A stretch of DNA of 60,517 bases from DAINRZ01 sp964634885. GTDB lineage: Bacteria > Bacteroidota > Ignavibacteria > Kapaibacteriales > UBA2268. The first letter of the stretch is position 1. The number at the start of each line of letters is the position of its first letter. The stretch covers positions 1 to 60,517 of the forward strand of contig CAZWLN010000025.1 of assembly GCA_964634885.1 (NCBI GenBank), in the 5' to 3' direction. The notes under the pieces are model-generated. The model did no database searches. It saw only the letters and a list, made by a program, of their open reading frames with translations, and was not told the DNA's origin. Made by a program: the position numbers and the translations under genes. Shown in pieces: positions 50,187-57,944 of the stretch.

Positions 50187-51428
50187 ATGAAAATCCACGA
50201 GTACCAGGCAAAAGAATTGCTTAGGAAATATGATGTACCGGTGTTGCACGGCAGAGTTGTTTTTACACCGGAAGAAGCCGGAAGCGTTGCTTACGAGGAC
50301 TTCGTCCTGAAAGGGATCGGAACAATAGTCGTAAAGTCCCAGGTACACGCCGGCGGCAGGGGCAAAGGCACCATTTGCACCATCGACACGAACGAACCCG
50401 TCGTTCTGGACGGTAAACCTGTCAAGGGTGTTACCGTCGTCCACGACGGCAATATCGCCGACAGAGCTTTCAAACTGGCCCAGGCCATCCTCGGCAATAA
50501 GATTGTTACAATACAGACCGGCGCTGCCGGCGCTGTTGTTAACAGGCTGTTCATCGAAGCCGGAGCTGAAATCGCCAGGGAATTCTACGCCGGCATAGTC
50601 CTCGACAGAGTCAGCGGCAGGAATGTCATCATGCTCTCTACCGAAGGCGGCGTCGAAATCGAAAAAGTTGCGGCTGAAACCCCCGAAAAGATACTGAAAG
50701 AATTTATCGACCCGGACATGGGCTTCCAGGACTTCCAGGCCAGGGACCTCGGCTTCGGAATCGGACTGTCGGGTGTTGCACTGAAGAACTTCGTAAAATT
50801 TATCAAGAATCTTGTCCGTGCCTATGAAGGCCTCGACTGCAGCCTCCTCGAGATCAACCCGATGGCCCTGACGACAGACGGCTCCATCATCGCCCTCGAC
50901 GCGAAGATCAACTTCGACGACAGCGCCCTCTTCCGCCATCCCGAATACGCCGGACTGAGAGACACCGGTGAAGAAGACCCACTCGAGGTTGAAGCCGGTA
51001 AATATGACCTGAATTACATCAAACTCGACGGCAATGTCGGCTGCATGGTTAACGGAGCCGGACTGGCAATGGCAACGATGGACATGATTAAACTCTCCGG
51101 TGGCGAGCCTGCAAACTTCCTCGACGTCGGTGGCGGCGCCAACGTTGAGAGGATTGCCAACGCCTTCAGGATCATGATGAGCGACCACAACGTCAAAGCT
51201 GTGCTCATCAACATCTTCGGCGGCATCGTCCGCTGCGACAAAGTTGCCGACGGCATCGTCAAAGCGCTGCAGACCGTCAGGGTTAACATTCCTGTCATTG
51301 TTCGTCTCGACGGCACGAACGCAAAAGAAGGCGCTGAAACCCTGAAACAGTCAGGCATGAAATTCAAAGTTGCCACCAACTTCGAAGAAGCTGCCAAAAA
51401 GGTAGCGGAAGTGTTCCACAAAGCTTGA
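50187..51428 (+). CDS. sucC: Succinate-CoA ligase beta subunit
   Basis: The 413-residue protein starts MKIHEYQAKELLRKYDVPVL with the ATP-grasp domain that follows (VVKSQVHAGGRGKG), LLEINPMALTTDGSIIALDA with the metal/nucleotide residues, and the C-terminal CoA-ligase domain (NFLDVGGGANVERIANAFRI; NIFGGIVRCDKVADGIV). It makes succinate and ATP from succinyl-CoA in the TCA cycle with SucD. It is somewhat longer than E. coli SucC (388 residues). GAAGTGAATT-ATG gives a fair ribosome-binding site. sucD is not adjacent; a terminator follows directly. Confidence 0.96.
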   Translation: MKIHEYQAKELLRKYDVPVLHGRVVFTPEEAGSVAYEDFVLKGIGTIVVKSQVHAGGRGKGTICTIDTNEPVVLDGKPVKGVTVVHDGNIADRAFKLAQAILGNKIVTIQTGAAGAVVNRLFIEAGAEIAREFYAGIVLDRVSGRNVIMLSTEGGVEIEKVAAETPEKILKEFIDPDMGFQDFQARDLGFGIGLSGVALKNFVKFIKNLVRAYEGLDCSLLEINPMALTTDGSIIALDAKINFDDSALFRHPEYAGLRDTGEEDPLEVEAGKYDLNYIKLDGNVGCMVNGAGLAMATMDMIKLSGGEPANFLDVGGGANVERIANAFRIMMSDHNVKAVLINIFGGIVRCDKVADGIVKALQTVRVNIPVIVRLDGTNAKEGAETLKQSGMKFKVATNFEEAAKKVAEVFHKA

Positions 51429-51452
51429 GATATAAATAAAATAATTATATTC

Positions 51453-51485
51453 AAAGGGGGTTCAATTTGCCGGACCCCTTTTTTA
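51453..51485 (+). terminator. Rho-independent terminator after sucC
   Basis: Stem AAAGGGGGTTC / GGACCCCTTTT with a short loop (AATTTGCC) and a run of six to seven T residues. It isolates sucC from folP. Confidence 0.85.
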
Positions 51486-51500
51486 TAAAATAATCAGGAA

Positions 51501-52322
51501 ATGATGGATTACTTTACTAAACAGGGAGAATTCCCCAAAATAATGGGGATCGTCAATGTTACTCCAGATTCTTTTTCTGACGGCGGCAGCTATTCCCGTA
51601 CGGACGAAGCTGTAAGCCACGGACTGGCACTGCTGGAAGACGGCGCCGACATCCTCGACATAGGGGGTGAAAGCACAAGGCCAGGCGCCAAAGCCGTCAG
51701 TTCAGAAGAAGAAGCCGCCAGGGTATTGCCCGTCATCAGCGCTTTGAGAAAAGCCAGGCCCGATGTAACCATCTCTGTCGATACGACAAAATACAGGGTG
51801 GCAAAAGCCGCCTTAGACAACGGCGCTTCCATCATCAACGACGTCAGCGGCCTCGATTTCGACCCTCTGCTGGCAGCCCTCTCTGCCGAATACGACGCTC
51901 CGGTAATCATCATGCATATGCAGGGCTCGCCGCGAACCATGCAGAACAATCCTGTTTACGACAATGTTGTCGAGGATATATACCGTATCCTGAAGGATAA
52001 AATTTCACTCGCATTAGAGTACGGAGCAAAGAAGATTATCGCCGACGTTGGTATTGGTTTCGGCAAAACCGTGGGGCACAATCTCCAACTGCTGAGGAAT
52101 AGCGGCAGATTCAGGGAATTGGGTGTCCCCTTGTTACTGGGTATTTCCCGGAAGACATTCATCGGGAAAATTCTCGCAATCGAACAACCAAGTGAAAGAG
52201 ATTTCGCTACGGCTGTCTTACACTCTCTTCTTCCCGGTTTCGGAGGAGACATCATCAGGGTACACAATGTAGCAATGATGAACACGGTCAGGATGCTTTA
52301 CAACACTTTGCAATGCCGGTAA
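51501..52322 (+). CDS. folP: Dihydropteroate synthase
   Basis: The 273-residue TIM-barrel enzyme joins p-aminobenzoate to dihydropterin pyrophosphate in folate synthesis. It has IMGIVNVTPDSFSDGGSY, DILDIGGESTRPGA, VSIDTTKYRVAKAALDNGAS, IINDVSG, MHMQGSPRTMQNNP, IADVGIGFGKT, LLGISRKTFIG and IRVHNV, which are all the pterin and phosphate-site motifs. Length is standard. ATG at 51501 is followed at once by a second ATG; either start leaves the domain intact. Confidence 0.97.
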   Translation: MMDYFTKQGEFPKIMGIVNVTPDSFSDGGSYSRTDEAVSHGLALLEDGADILDIGGESTRPGAKAVSSEEEAARVLPVISALRKARPDVTISVDTTKYRVAKAALDNGASIINDVSGLDFDPLLAALSAEYDAPVIIMHMQGSPRTMQNNPVYDNVVEDIYRILKDKISLALEYGAKKIIADVGIGFGKTVGHNLQLLRNSGRFRELGVPLLLGISRKTFIGKILAIEQPSERDFATAVLHSLLPGFGGDIIRVHNVAMMNTVRMLYNTLQCR

Positions 52323-52552
52323 ACAGCCGAAACCCCAACACTACCCACATCATCTAAGTGTAAATGTGTAACATAAATTATTACACAATTGTAATATAAT
52401 ATACCACATAATAACAAATATTATTATCTTATATTATAAATTGGAAAAATTTGAAATTGAAAATTTGAAAAAAAAAATAATTATCTGTGAATGAAGTAGT
52501 TACGGAAAAAATTAAAATAAATAAACAGTAAAATAACAGGTGTCTTTGTTCA

Positions 52553-53572
52553 ATGCTGAGATTGCTGTCAACCATATATGAGTACGTCGTGAGGAAAAAG
52601 AACCTCAGCTTTGACAAGAAGCAGAGGGAAACATTTCATGTGGATGTCCCCGTCATCAGCGTCGGCAATATCAGCGTCGGCGGCGCCGGCAAAACACCGT
52701 TCGTAAAAATGCTCGTAAAAATGCTCCTCGACATGGGAAAGAAACCGGCTATAATCGGCAGGGGCTATAAAAAAAAGATAAAGGGAATTGTCTATGTATC
52801 TGACGGCATTACCATCAACTATACGCCGGAGGAATGCGGCGACGAGATGTACCTGCTTGCAGAAGCGCTTCGTGTACCGGTCATTGCCCATGAAGTGAAA
52901 TACGAAGCAGCCCTTAAAGCAGTTGAGATTTTCGACATCGATTCCCTCGTCGTTGACGACGGTTTCCAGCATCGCCTGCTACACAGGGATATGGACATTG
53001 TCCTTCTCGACAACAGGACACTGGAACAGCACCATCTGCTTCCTTACGGCAGGCTGCGGGAGCCGCTCGAATCGCTGAAGAGGGCAGACTTCGTCTGTTT
53101 CAGGAATGACATTAGCCTCGGGCAGCTCAGCAAATACACTCTGCAATACACCGAAAACCTCGTTTACAAGTACGACACCCTGAGGCCTTTCAGGCTCTCT
53201 AATAATACCAGCCCCGACGGCCAGGAGATATATGACCTGAGGAAAGGCGCCGTTGCACTCTCGGGCATAGCCAACCCACGCAGTTTCGAAGAGACCCTGA
53301 AAAACGACGGCTTCAACATTGTCAGCCACATTGCAATGCCTGACCATTACAAATACAAGCGCAAATCCGTAGAAAAAATTGTTTCCCAATGTTTGGCTTA
53401 TAATTTGATAAATATTATTACAACCGAGAAAGACTCGGTGAAATTGAAATATTTTGAGAATATTTTTGAGAAAAATAACATTAATGTATATGTATTACCG
53501 ATAAATGTAAGTATAGAAAAAGGACAGACGCTATTAGAAGAAAGAATTTACGGTTTATTTAACAATGAATAG
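52553..53572 (+). CDS. lpxK: Tetraacyldisaccharide 4'-kinase LpxK
   Basis: A 339-residue lipid A enzyme that phosphorylates the 4' position of the disaccharide. VISVGNISVGGAGKTPFVKM is the P-loop region, KKPAIIGRGYKKK follows, and VVDDGFQHRLLHRDMDIVLL is the DDGFQH family motif. HLLPYGRLREPLESLKRADF completes the signature. An N-terminal membrane-associated helix is expected. The first gene in a run of three overlapping genes; its 3' end overlaps the next gene by 8 bases. Preceded by about 230 AT-rich bases without features. Confidence 0.96.
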   Translation: MLRLLSTIYEYVVRKKNLSFDKKQRETFHVDVPVISVGNISVGGAGKTPFVKMLVKMLLDMGKKPAIIGRGYKKKIKGIVYVSDGITINYTPEECGDEMYLLAEALRVPVIAHEVKYEAALKAVEIFDIDSLVVDDGFQHRLLHRDMDIVLLDNRTLEQHHLLPYGRLREPLESLKRADFVCFRNDISLGQLSKYTLQYTENLVYKYDTLRPFRLSNNTSPDGQEIYDLRKGAVALSGIANPRSFEETLKNDGFNIVSHIAMPDHYKYKRKSVEKIVSQCLAYNLINIITTEKDSVKLKYFENIFEKNNINVYVLPINVSIEKGQTLLEERIYGLFNNE

Positions 53573-54449
53573 TATGCCAATCAGAGAAAAAATATCGGCC
53601 AGGTTAACAGTGCTTACCGCTGCATATGCGGTATTGCTCGCAATGGCGCTTTGCACCGTACCAGCCTGCAGTAAAGGGCCTTCCCCCAATTCGAAGGACA
53701 AGCCGTCTGCCGCTTTGCAGCAGTCAGACACATCCAGGCTGAGAATTGCCATTTCCAAACATTATGACAATTACTCCAGGTGGCTCCTCGAAGCCGACAA
53801 AGACATTGTCTGGTTCGACATGTACACCATACCCTTGGACAGCGCCCTGAAGATTGTCGGCAGCTGCGACGGACTTCTGCTGACAGGCGGGCCCGACGTC
53901 GAGCCGGGACGTTACGACAAACCCGGGGACACAGCCAGGTGTGAGATCGACCACAGGAGGGATACGCTTGAGTTCGCTCTCATCGATGCTGCACGAAAGC
54001 TTCGAATGCCGGTGTTCGGCATCTGTCGCGGCGAGCAACTGCTCAATGTCTATTACGGCGGCACCCTGATTGTCGATATACCCGAAGATTACAAAACGGA
54101 AATACAGCATAAATGTAAAAAACCCGACACTTGTTTCCACGATGTTGCAATTGAACCGGGAACACTGCTGGAAAGCATCGTACAGGTTACGAAAGGAGTA
54201 AGCAACACCAATCATCACCAGTGTGTTAAAGACATTGCCAAAGGGTTCGTCGTCGCTTCCAGGTCATCCGACGGCGTAATCGAAGCCATCGAATGGGCCG
54301 GAGGTGAGCCGCCGGCAGGTGAACCTTTCGTCCTGGCAGTACAATGGCACCCGGAAAGGCTGGACCATGGCAATCCATTGTCACTTCTACCCGCAAAATA
54401 TTTCATTGGTAAAGCACTTGAGTTTAAGAGAGGACGTTTGAAACGATGA
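53565..54449 (+). CDS. Peptidase C26 (class I amidotransferase) lipoprotein
   Basis: The 294-residue protein belongs to the gamma-glutamyl-gamma-aminobutyrate hydrolase (PuuD-like) family. Motifs: GLLLTGGPDVEPGRYD, VFGICRGEQLLNVYYGGTLI with nucleophile Cys154, NTNHHQ, and LAVQWHPERLD with His262 and Glu264. It is unusual in having an N-terminal lipoprotein signal (LAMALCTVPACSKG, lipidated Cys35), which places it in the periplasm, whereas PuuD is cytosolic. A role in amidated or gamma-glutamyl peptides of the envelope is conceivable. Overlaps lpxK by 8 and the next gene by 4 bases, so it is translated with them. Confidence 0.87.
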   Translation: MNSMPIREKISARLTVLTAAYAVLLAMALCTVPACSKGPSPNSKDKPSAALQQSDTSRLRIAISKHYDNYSRWLLEADKDIVWFDMYTIPLDSALKIVGSCDGLLLTGGPDVEPGRYDKPGDTARCEIDHRRDTLEFALIDAARKLRMPVFGICRGEQLLNVYYGGTLIVDIPEDYKTEIQHKCKKPDTCFHDVAIEPGTLLESIVQVTKGVSNTNHHQCVKDIAKGFVVASRSSDGVIEAIEWAGGEPPAGEPFVLAVQWHPERLDHGNPLSLLPAKYFIGKALEFKRGRLKR

Positions 54450-54991
54450 GCGTTTGGCCCGTACCTGACAGCTATGCGAAAGACATCCCCAAGAATGGGG
54501 CACAGGGCTCATTTTGGGAAGACAGGGATGAAAAATTTAATTGCGGCATAGATATTTTTGCTCCGGCCGGTTCTGAAGTCCTCGCAATTGAAAGCGGAAT
54601 GGTTTTCATTACCGATGTGTTTACTTCACACAACGACGGCAATTATTTCAATAAAACTTATTATATAGTCGTCAGGACACCGCATAAGATATTCTTTAAA
54701 TATGCTGCACTCCAGGAAGTGCTCGTAAACGTCGGCGATCAGGTACGGCAGGGACAACCCATCGGGAAGGTCGGCACCATCTTCAATGAGAACAGGATCG
54801 ACATGGAGACTCCCTATTATATCATGGACCTTGTCAATCTCGGCAACACCAGCATGCTGCACATGGAATTGTACAAATTTCCCGTAATAGAAATCAAACC
54901 ATACATGGCAGGCAATTTCCTCGGAAAGCAGAAACCCTATTCACTACTTGACCCGGCACTCTATCTCAACGGTTCCAGAAAATTATTCTGA
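54446..54991 (+). CDS. Degenerate M23/LytM-domain protein
   Basis: The 181-residue protein has the LytM fold: FNCGIDIFAPAGSEVLAIES, GMVFITDV, VGDQVRQGQPIGKVGTI and MLHMELYKFP. In active M23 peptidases the first motif is HxxxD and the last HxH. Here His is replaced by Asn32 (Asp36 kept), and the first His of HxH is Met137 (His139 kept). With two of four key residues lost, zinc-dependent hydrolysis is unlikely, and it probably regulates or binds peptidoglycan like EnvC/NlpD. No signal peptide is seen, which is odd for this family. The ATGA overlap with the amidotransferase couples them. Confidence 0.82.
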   Translation: MSVWPVPDSYAKDIPKNGAQGSFWEDRDEKFNCGIDIFAPAGSEVLAIESGMVFITDVFTSHNDGNYFNKTYYIVVRTPHKIFFKYAALQEVLVNVGDQVRQGQPIGKVGTIFNENRIDMETPYYIMDLVNLGNTSMLHMELYKFPVIEIKPYMAGNFLGKQKPYSLLDPALYLNGSRKLF

Positions 54992-55120
54992 TTTGTTTTT
55001 TCTCTTCGAACAATACTTTCCTTTTTAAATAAATTTTTAGTAATTTAATCCTCAAATAATAAATTTTACTGTATCTTGTTTGTAAGATGGAGTATCTGTG
55101 TCATTAATCGAAACAATCAT

Positions 55121-55810
55121 ATGGATCTGATATTCTATATCTACCTGGCATTCCTTGTTTTCGGCGGCATACTTTCCGGCGCTTCCATGCTCGGCGGCGA
55201 CCATGGTCACGACTCTCACGGATTCGACGGAGACCACGGTGACACAGGGCACCATCTCGGCAGCGGTGACAGCGACGGCAGCCATCAGCTCGAGTCAGGG
55301 CACCACTTCGCTGTCGCCCACATCGACTCCCATCCCGTAGATACGGACGGCGACTCCAAACCGGACGCCATCCAGCACCACCTGAGCGAATCGGCAGAAG
55401 CAGTAAAATTCATCAGCATACGTAACTTCATCTACTTTTCTACGCTTTTCGGCCTTACAGGTACCATTCTCTCCCTTATGGGGTTTCTGCCTTTCCTTAC
55501 ATTCAGCGTGTCTTTCGGAATGGGTACCCTGGCCTCCTTCATCGGCTACAAGACTGTAAAGTACCTTACCAACAGTGAATCCGGCGAAGCCGTAAACATC
55601 TTCAATCTTAAAGGCAGGAAAGGCGTCGTCATCATACCCGCCGGCAAAGAAAGAAAAGGCAGGATGAGGATTGAAGCTTCCGGTAATATGCTTGACCTCA
55701 TCGCACTCGTTTCGGACGTTTCCTCGCAGGACTGCTTCGCACCGGGTGAAGAAGCGCTCATCATCGATGTTAAGGATAATACAGTATATATTGTCCCAGT
55801 TGATTTTTAA
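55121..55810 (+). CDS. NfeD-like membrane protein with His-rich linker
   Basis: The 229-residue protein has a first transmembrane helix (MDLIFYIYLAFLVFGGILSG), then a linker (about residues 27-72) very rich in His, Asp and Gly (GGDHGHDSHGFDGDHGDTGH; HHLGSGDSDGSHQLESGHHF). Two further helices follow (FIYFSTLFGLTGTILSLMGF; LPFLTFSVSFGMGTLASFIG). The C-terminal OB-fold (about 150-229) is of NfeD type (FNLKGRKGVVIIPAGKERKG; PGEEALIIDVKDNTVYIVPV). NfeD proteins partner with flotillins, and a flotillin gene follows after 19 bases. The linker could bind divalent metals. The ATG at 55121 is preferred over an in-frame TTG upstream. Confidence 0.8.
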   Translation: MDLIFYIYLAFLVFGGILSGASMLGGDHGHDSHGFDGDHGDTGHHLGSGDSDGSHQLESGHHFAVAHIDSHPVDTDGDSKPDAIQHHLSESAEAVKFISIRNFIYFSTLFGLTGTILSLMGFLPFLTFSVSFGMGTLASFIGYKTVKYLTNSESGEAVNIFNLKGRKGVVIIPAGKERKGRMRIEASGNMLDLIALVSDVSSQDCFAPGEEALIIDVKDNTVYIVPVDF

Positions 55811-55829
55811 TTATTAAGGAGTAATATTT

Positions 55830-57437
55830 ATGGAGCAAACCGGTGTCCTCATTGTAATTATTGCTGCATTGGCAGCATTTGCCTTCATTTTTATCCTTAT
55901 ATCCCTCAAAAGGCTGCTGCTCATCTCTCAGCCCAACGAGGTGATCATCCTGTCGGGCAGGAAGAGGAAACTGCCTAACGGCGACATCGTCGGCTACCGG
56001 ATCATCCGCGGCGGCAGAGCTTTCAGGATGCCCTTCATCGAAAAAGCCTCACGCATGTCCCTTGAAACAATACCAATCGAACTGTCGGTCGGCAATGCAT
56101 ACTCAAAAGGCGGCATTCCCCTGGCTGTCGAAGCCATTGCCAACATCAAGGTTGACTCGACGGAACCGGCCTTCGGTAACGCAGTCGAGCGTTTCCTGAC
56201 ACGCACCGAAGAAGAGATCCATTCCATTGCCAAAGACACGCTCGAAGGCAACCTTCGCGGTGTTCTTGCTTCACTTACACCTGAAGAAGTAAACGAAGAC
56301 AGGCTTAAATTCGCCGAAGTACTCATCGACGAAGCTGTTGGAGACCTGAGCCAACTCGGCCTTAAACTTGACACCCTGAAAATCACCAATATTTCTGACG
56401 AGAGGGGCTACCTCGACTCCATCGGCCGCAAGAAGACGGCAGAAGTACTGGCCAACGCAAAGAAAGCAGAAGCAGAAAAGAGAGCTGAAGCAGAAGAAGC
56501 TGAAGCCGCATCACTCCAAAGGGCCGAGATGGCGAAAGCCAAAGCCCACCAGGAAATCGAATCGGCCAAAGTCGAGTCGGAACAGAATGTCTCCATTGCC
56601 CGCGCCAATAAAATTGCCGAAACCGAAGCCACCCAGGCCCAGGCCCTGGAAAAAGCCGAAATCGCACGAGCTACGGCACAACAGGAGATTGAAACTGCTA
56701 AAGTGCAGTCCGAACAAAATATTCAGATTGCCCGTTCTAATAAAACCGCTGAGGCAAGAGAAGCTGAAGCAGCGGCCAAGACACGAGCTGAAAAAGCCTA
56801 CGCTGTCTCGAAACAGGAAATCGACGTTGCCCATATCGAATCCGAAAGAAACATCAGGATTGCCAAAGCACAGGCCGACACCAACGTCGAAGTAGAAAAC
56901 AACAATCTCCGTGTTAAAAAAGCCGAACTGGAGAAAGTCGCCATCGAGAAAGAAAAACAGGCACAGGTTGCCGGTGTCAAAGCCCAGGTCGTCTATGAGC
57001 AGGAAGTCGAACTCGAGCGAATCGAGCTGCAGAAACGCAGGCTTACTGCCGACGTCATCGAACCGGCCAAAGCAAAACGCGAAGCCCTCGAACTCGAAGC
57101 CAAGGGTGACGCTTCGAACATCATCGCCGACGGCGAAGCACAGGTCGCTGTTTTGAATATGCTCATCAAGTCTTACCTCAGCGCCGACGGCAACGGCGAC
57201 AAGGTTCTCATGCTCAAGATGCTTCCGGACATCATCCGCTCAATGTCTGATACCATCAAGAACATCAAGATCGACAAACTCACAATGGTTGACAGCGGAA
57301 ACGGCAGCGGCCAGCTTAACAAACTGATTTCACAGTTTCCCGGCGCCGTAACCTCGCTTACGGAAATGATTGAGAATACGACAGGTGTGGACATTCTCAG
57401 CATGTTCAAGAAGAAGGAACAGGAAGCAGAGAAATAG
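55830..57437 (+). CDS. Flotillin/SPFH-domain membrane scaffold (YqiK/FloT-like)
   Basis: A 535-residue flotillin. One N-terminal transmembrane helix (residues about 5-27), the SPFH/PHB domain (about 35-200; EVIILSGRKRKLPNGDIVGY and FLTRTEEEIHSIAKDTLEGN, LRGVLASLTPEEVNEDRLKF) and a long EA-rich coiled coil (about 205-440). In the coiled coil a 44-residue repeat occurs three times, starting QEIES at residue 241, QEIET at 285 and QEIDV at 329; 44 is four hendecads. The tail has VLNMLIKSYLSADGNGDKVL and MLPDIIRSMSDTIKNI, typical of FloT. Flotillins organise membrane microdomains. It is co-transcribed with the NfeD gene. Confidence 0.93.
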   Translation: MEQTGVLIVIIAALAAFAFIFILISLKRLLLISQPNEVIILSGRKRKLPNGDIVGYRIIRGGRAFRMPFIEKASRMSLETIPIELSVGNAYSKGGIPLAVEAIANIKVDSTEPAFGNAVERFLTRTEEEIHSIAKDTLEGNLRGVLASLTPEEVNEDRLKFAEVLIDEAVGDLSQLGLKLDTLKITNISDERGYLDSIGRKKTAEVLANAKKAEAEKRAEAEEAEAASLQRAEMAKAKAHQEIESAKVESEQNVSIARANKIAETEATQAQALEKAEIARATAQQEIETAKVQSEQNIQIARSNKTAEAREAEAAAKTRAEKAYAVSKQEIDVAHIESERNIRIAKAQADTNVEVENNNLRVKKAELEKVAIEKEKQAQVAGVKAQVVYEQEVELERIELQKRRLTADVIEPAKAKREALELEAKGDASNIIADGEAQVAVLNMLIKSYLSADGNGDKVLMLKMLPDIIRSMSDTIKNIKIDKLTMVDSGNGSGQLNKLISQFPGAVTSLTEMIENTTGVDILSMFKKKEQEAEK

Positions 57438-57454
57438 CCGGTTAATCAATTATT

Positions 57455-57495
57455 AAAAAAGGCTGTCACATGGCAATCAATGTACAGCCTTTTTT
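57455..57495 (+). terminator. Bidirectional terminator after flotillin gene
   Basis: AAAAAAGGCTGT and ACAGCCTTTTTT form a perfect 12-bp stem (57455-57466 with 57484-57495) around a 17-base loop. A T-run on each strand allows termination in both directions, but the gene on the far side is also on the plus strand. Confidence 0.9.
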
Positions 57496-57645
57496 CCCGT
57501 TCTTCTTTGAGGAATGACCAGCTGCCGTCATTTTCTTAAACGGCATTCATTACAAGACATGCAATATTTTTGAGATGCCAATTATTCTTCATATTTTTGA
57601 AAATTATTTAAGTATTGGTTTTGGAATTGTAGTGACAGATGGGCG

Positions 57646-57936
57646 ATGAAGGTAGTAAAAACAAAGAAAATTGAAGGATGCATGGAAGGAACCAACGTTT
57701 TCGATATTCTATTCGATTGTGTTTCCGACATGAATTTTGTAAAATACCTGGGGCAACTCGGCGAAGTGACCTACAACGACCAGATGGCAAAACCATATTA
57801 CAAAGTGATCTGCCGCGGCAAATACACCCTGCGCGGCTCTCTCGGCAACCATACCGTGAGGATTACACTGCCGGGAGACGGCTCTCTGGACCAGGTTGAC
57901 GATGTCGTCAATCTGATTAATAACTATCCTGATTGA
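57646..57936 (+). CDS. Small protein of unknown function beside ppk
   Basis: A 96-residue soluble protein: MKVVKTKKIEGCMEGTNVFD, ILFDCVSDMNFVKYLGQLGE, VTYNDQMAKPYYKVICRGKY, TLRGSLGNHTVRITLPGDGS, LDQVDDVVNLINNYPD. It has two short alpha/beta units and no signal peptide. I recognise no family. It lies convergent with ppk, the two stop codons being 8 bases apart. A GATGGGCGATG context gives a weak ribosome-binding site. Confidence 0.6.
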   Translation: MKVVKTKKIEGCMEGTNVFDILFDCVSDMNFVKYLGQLGEVTYNDQMAKPYYKVICRGKYTLRGSLGNHTVRITLPGDGSLDQVDDVVNLINNYPD

Positions 57937-57944
57937 CCTCGTTT

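Noticed and set aside
50085..51188. A 367-codon minus-strand frame opposite sucC
   Set aside because: SucC is certain on the plus strand, and the opposite frame has no domain or start signal.
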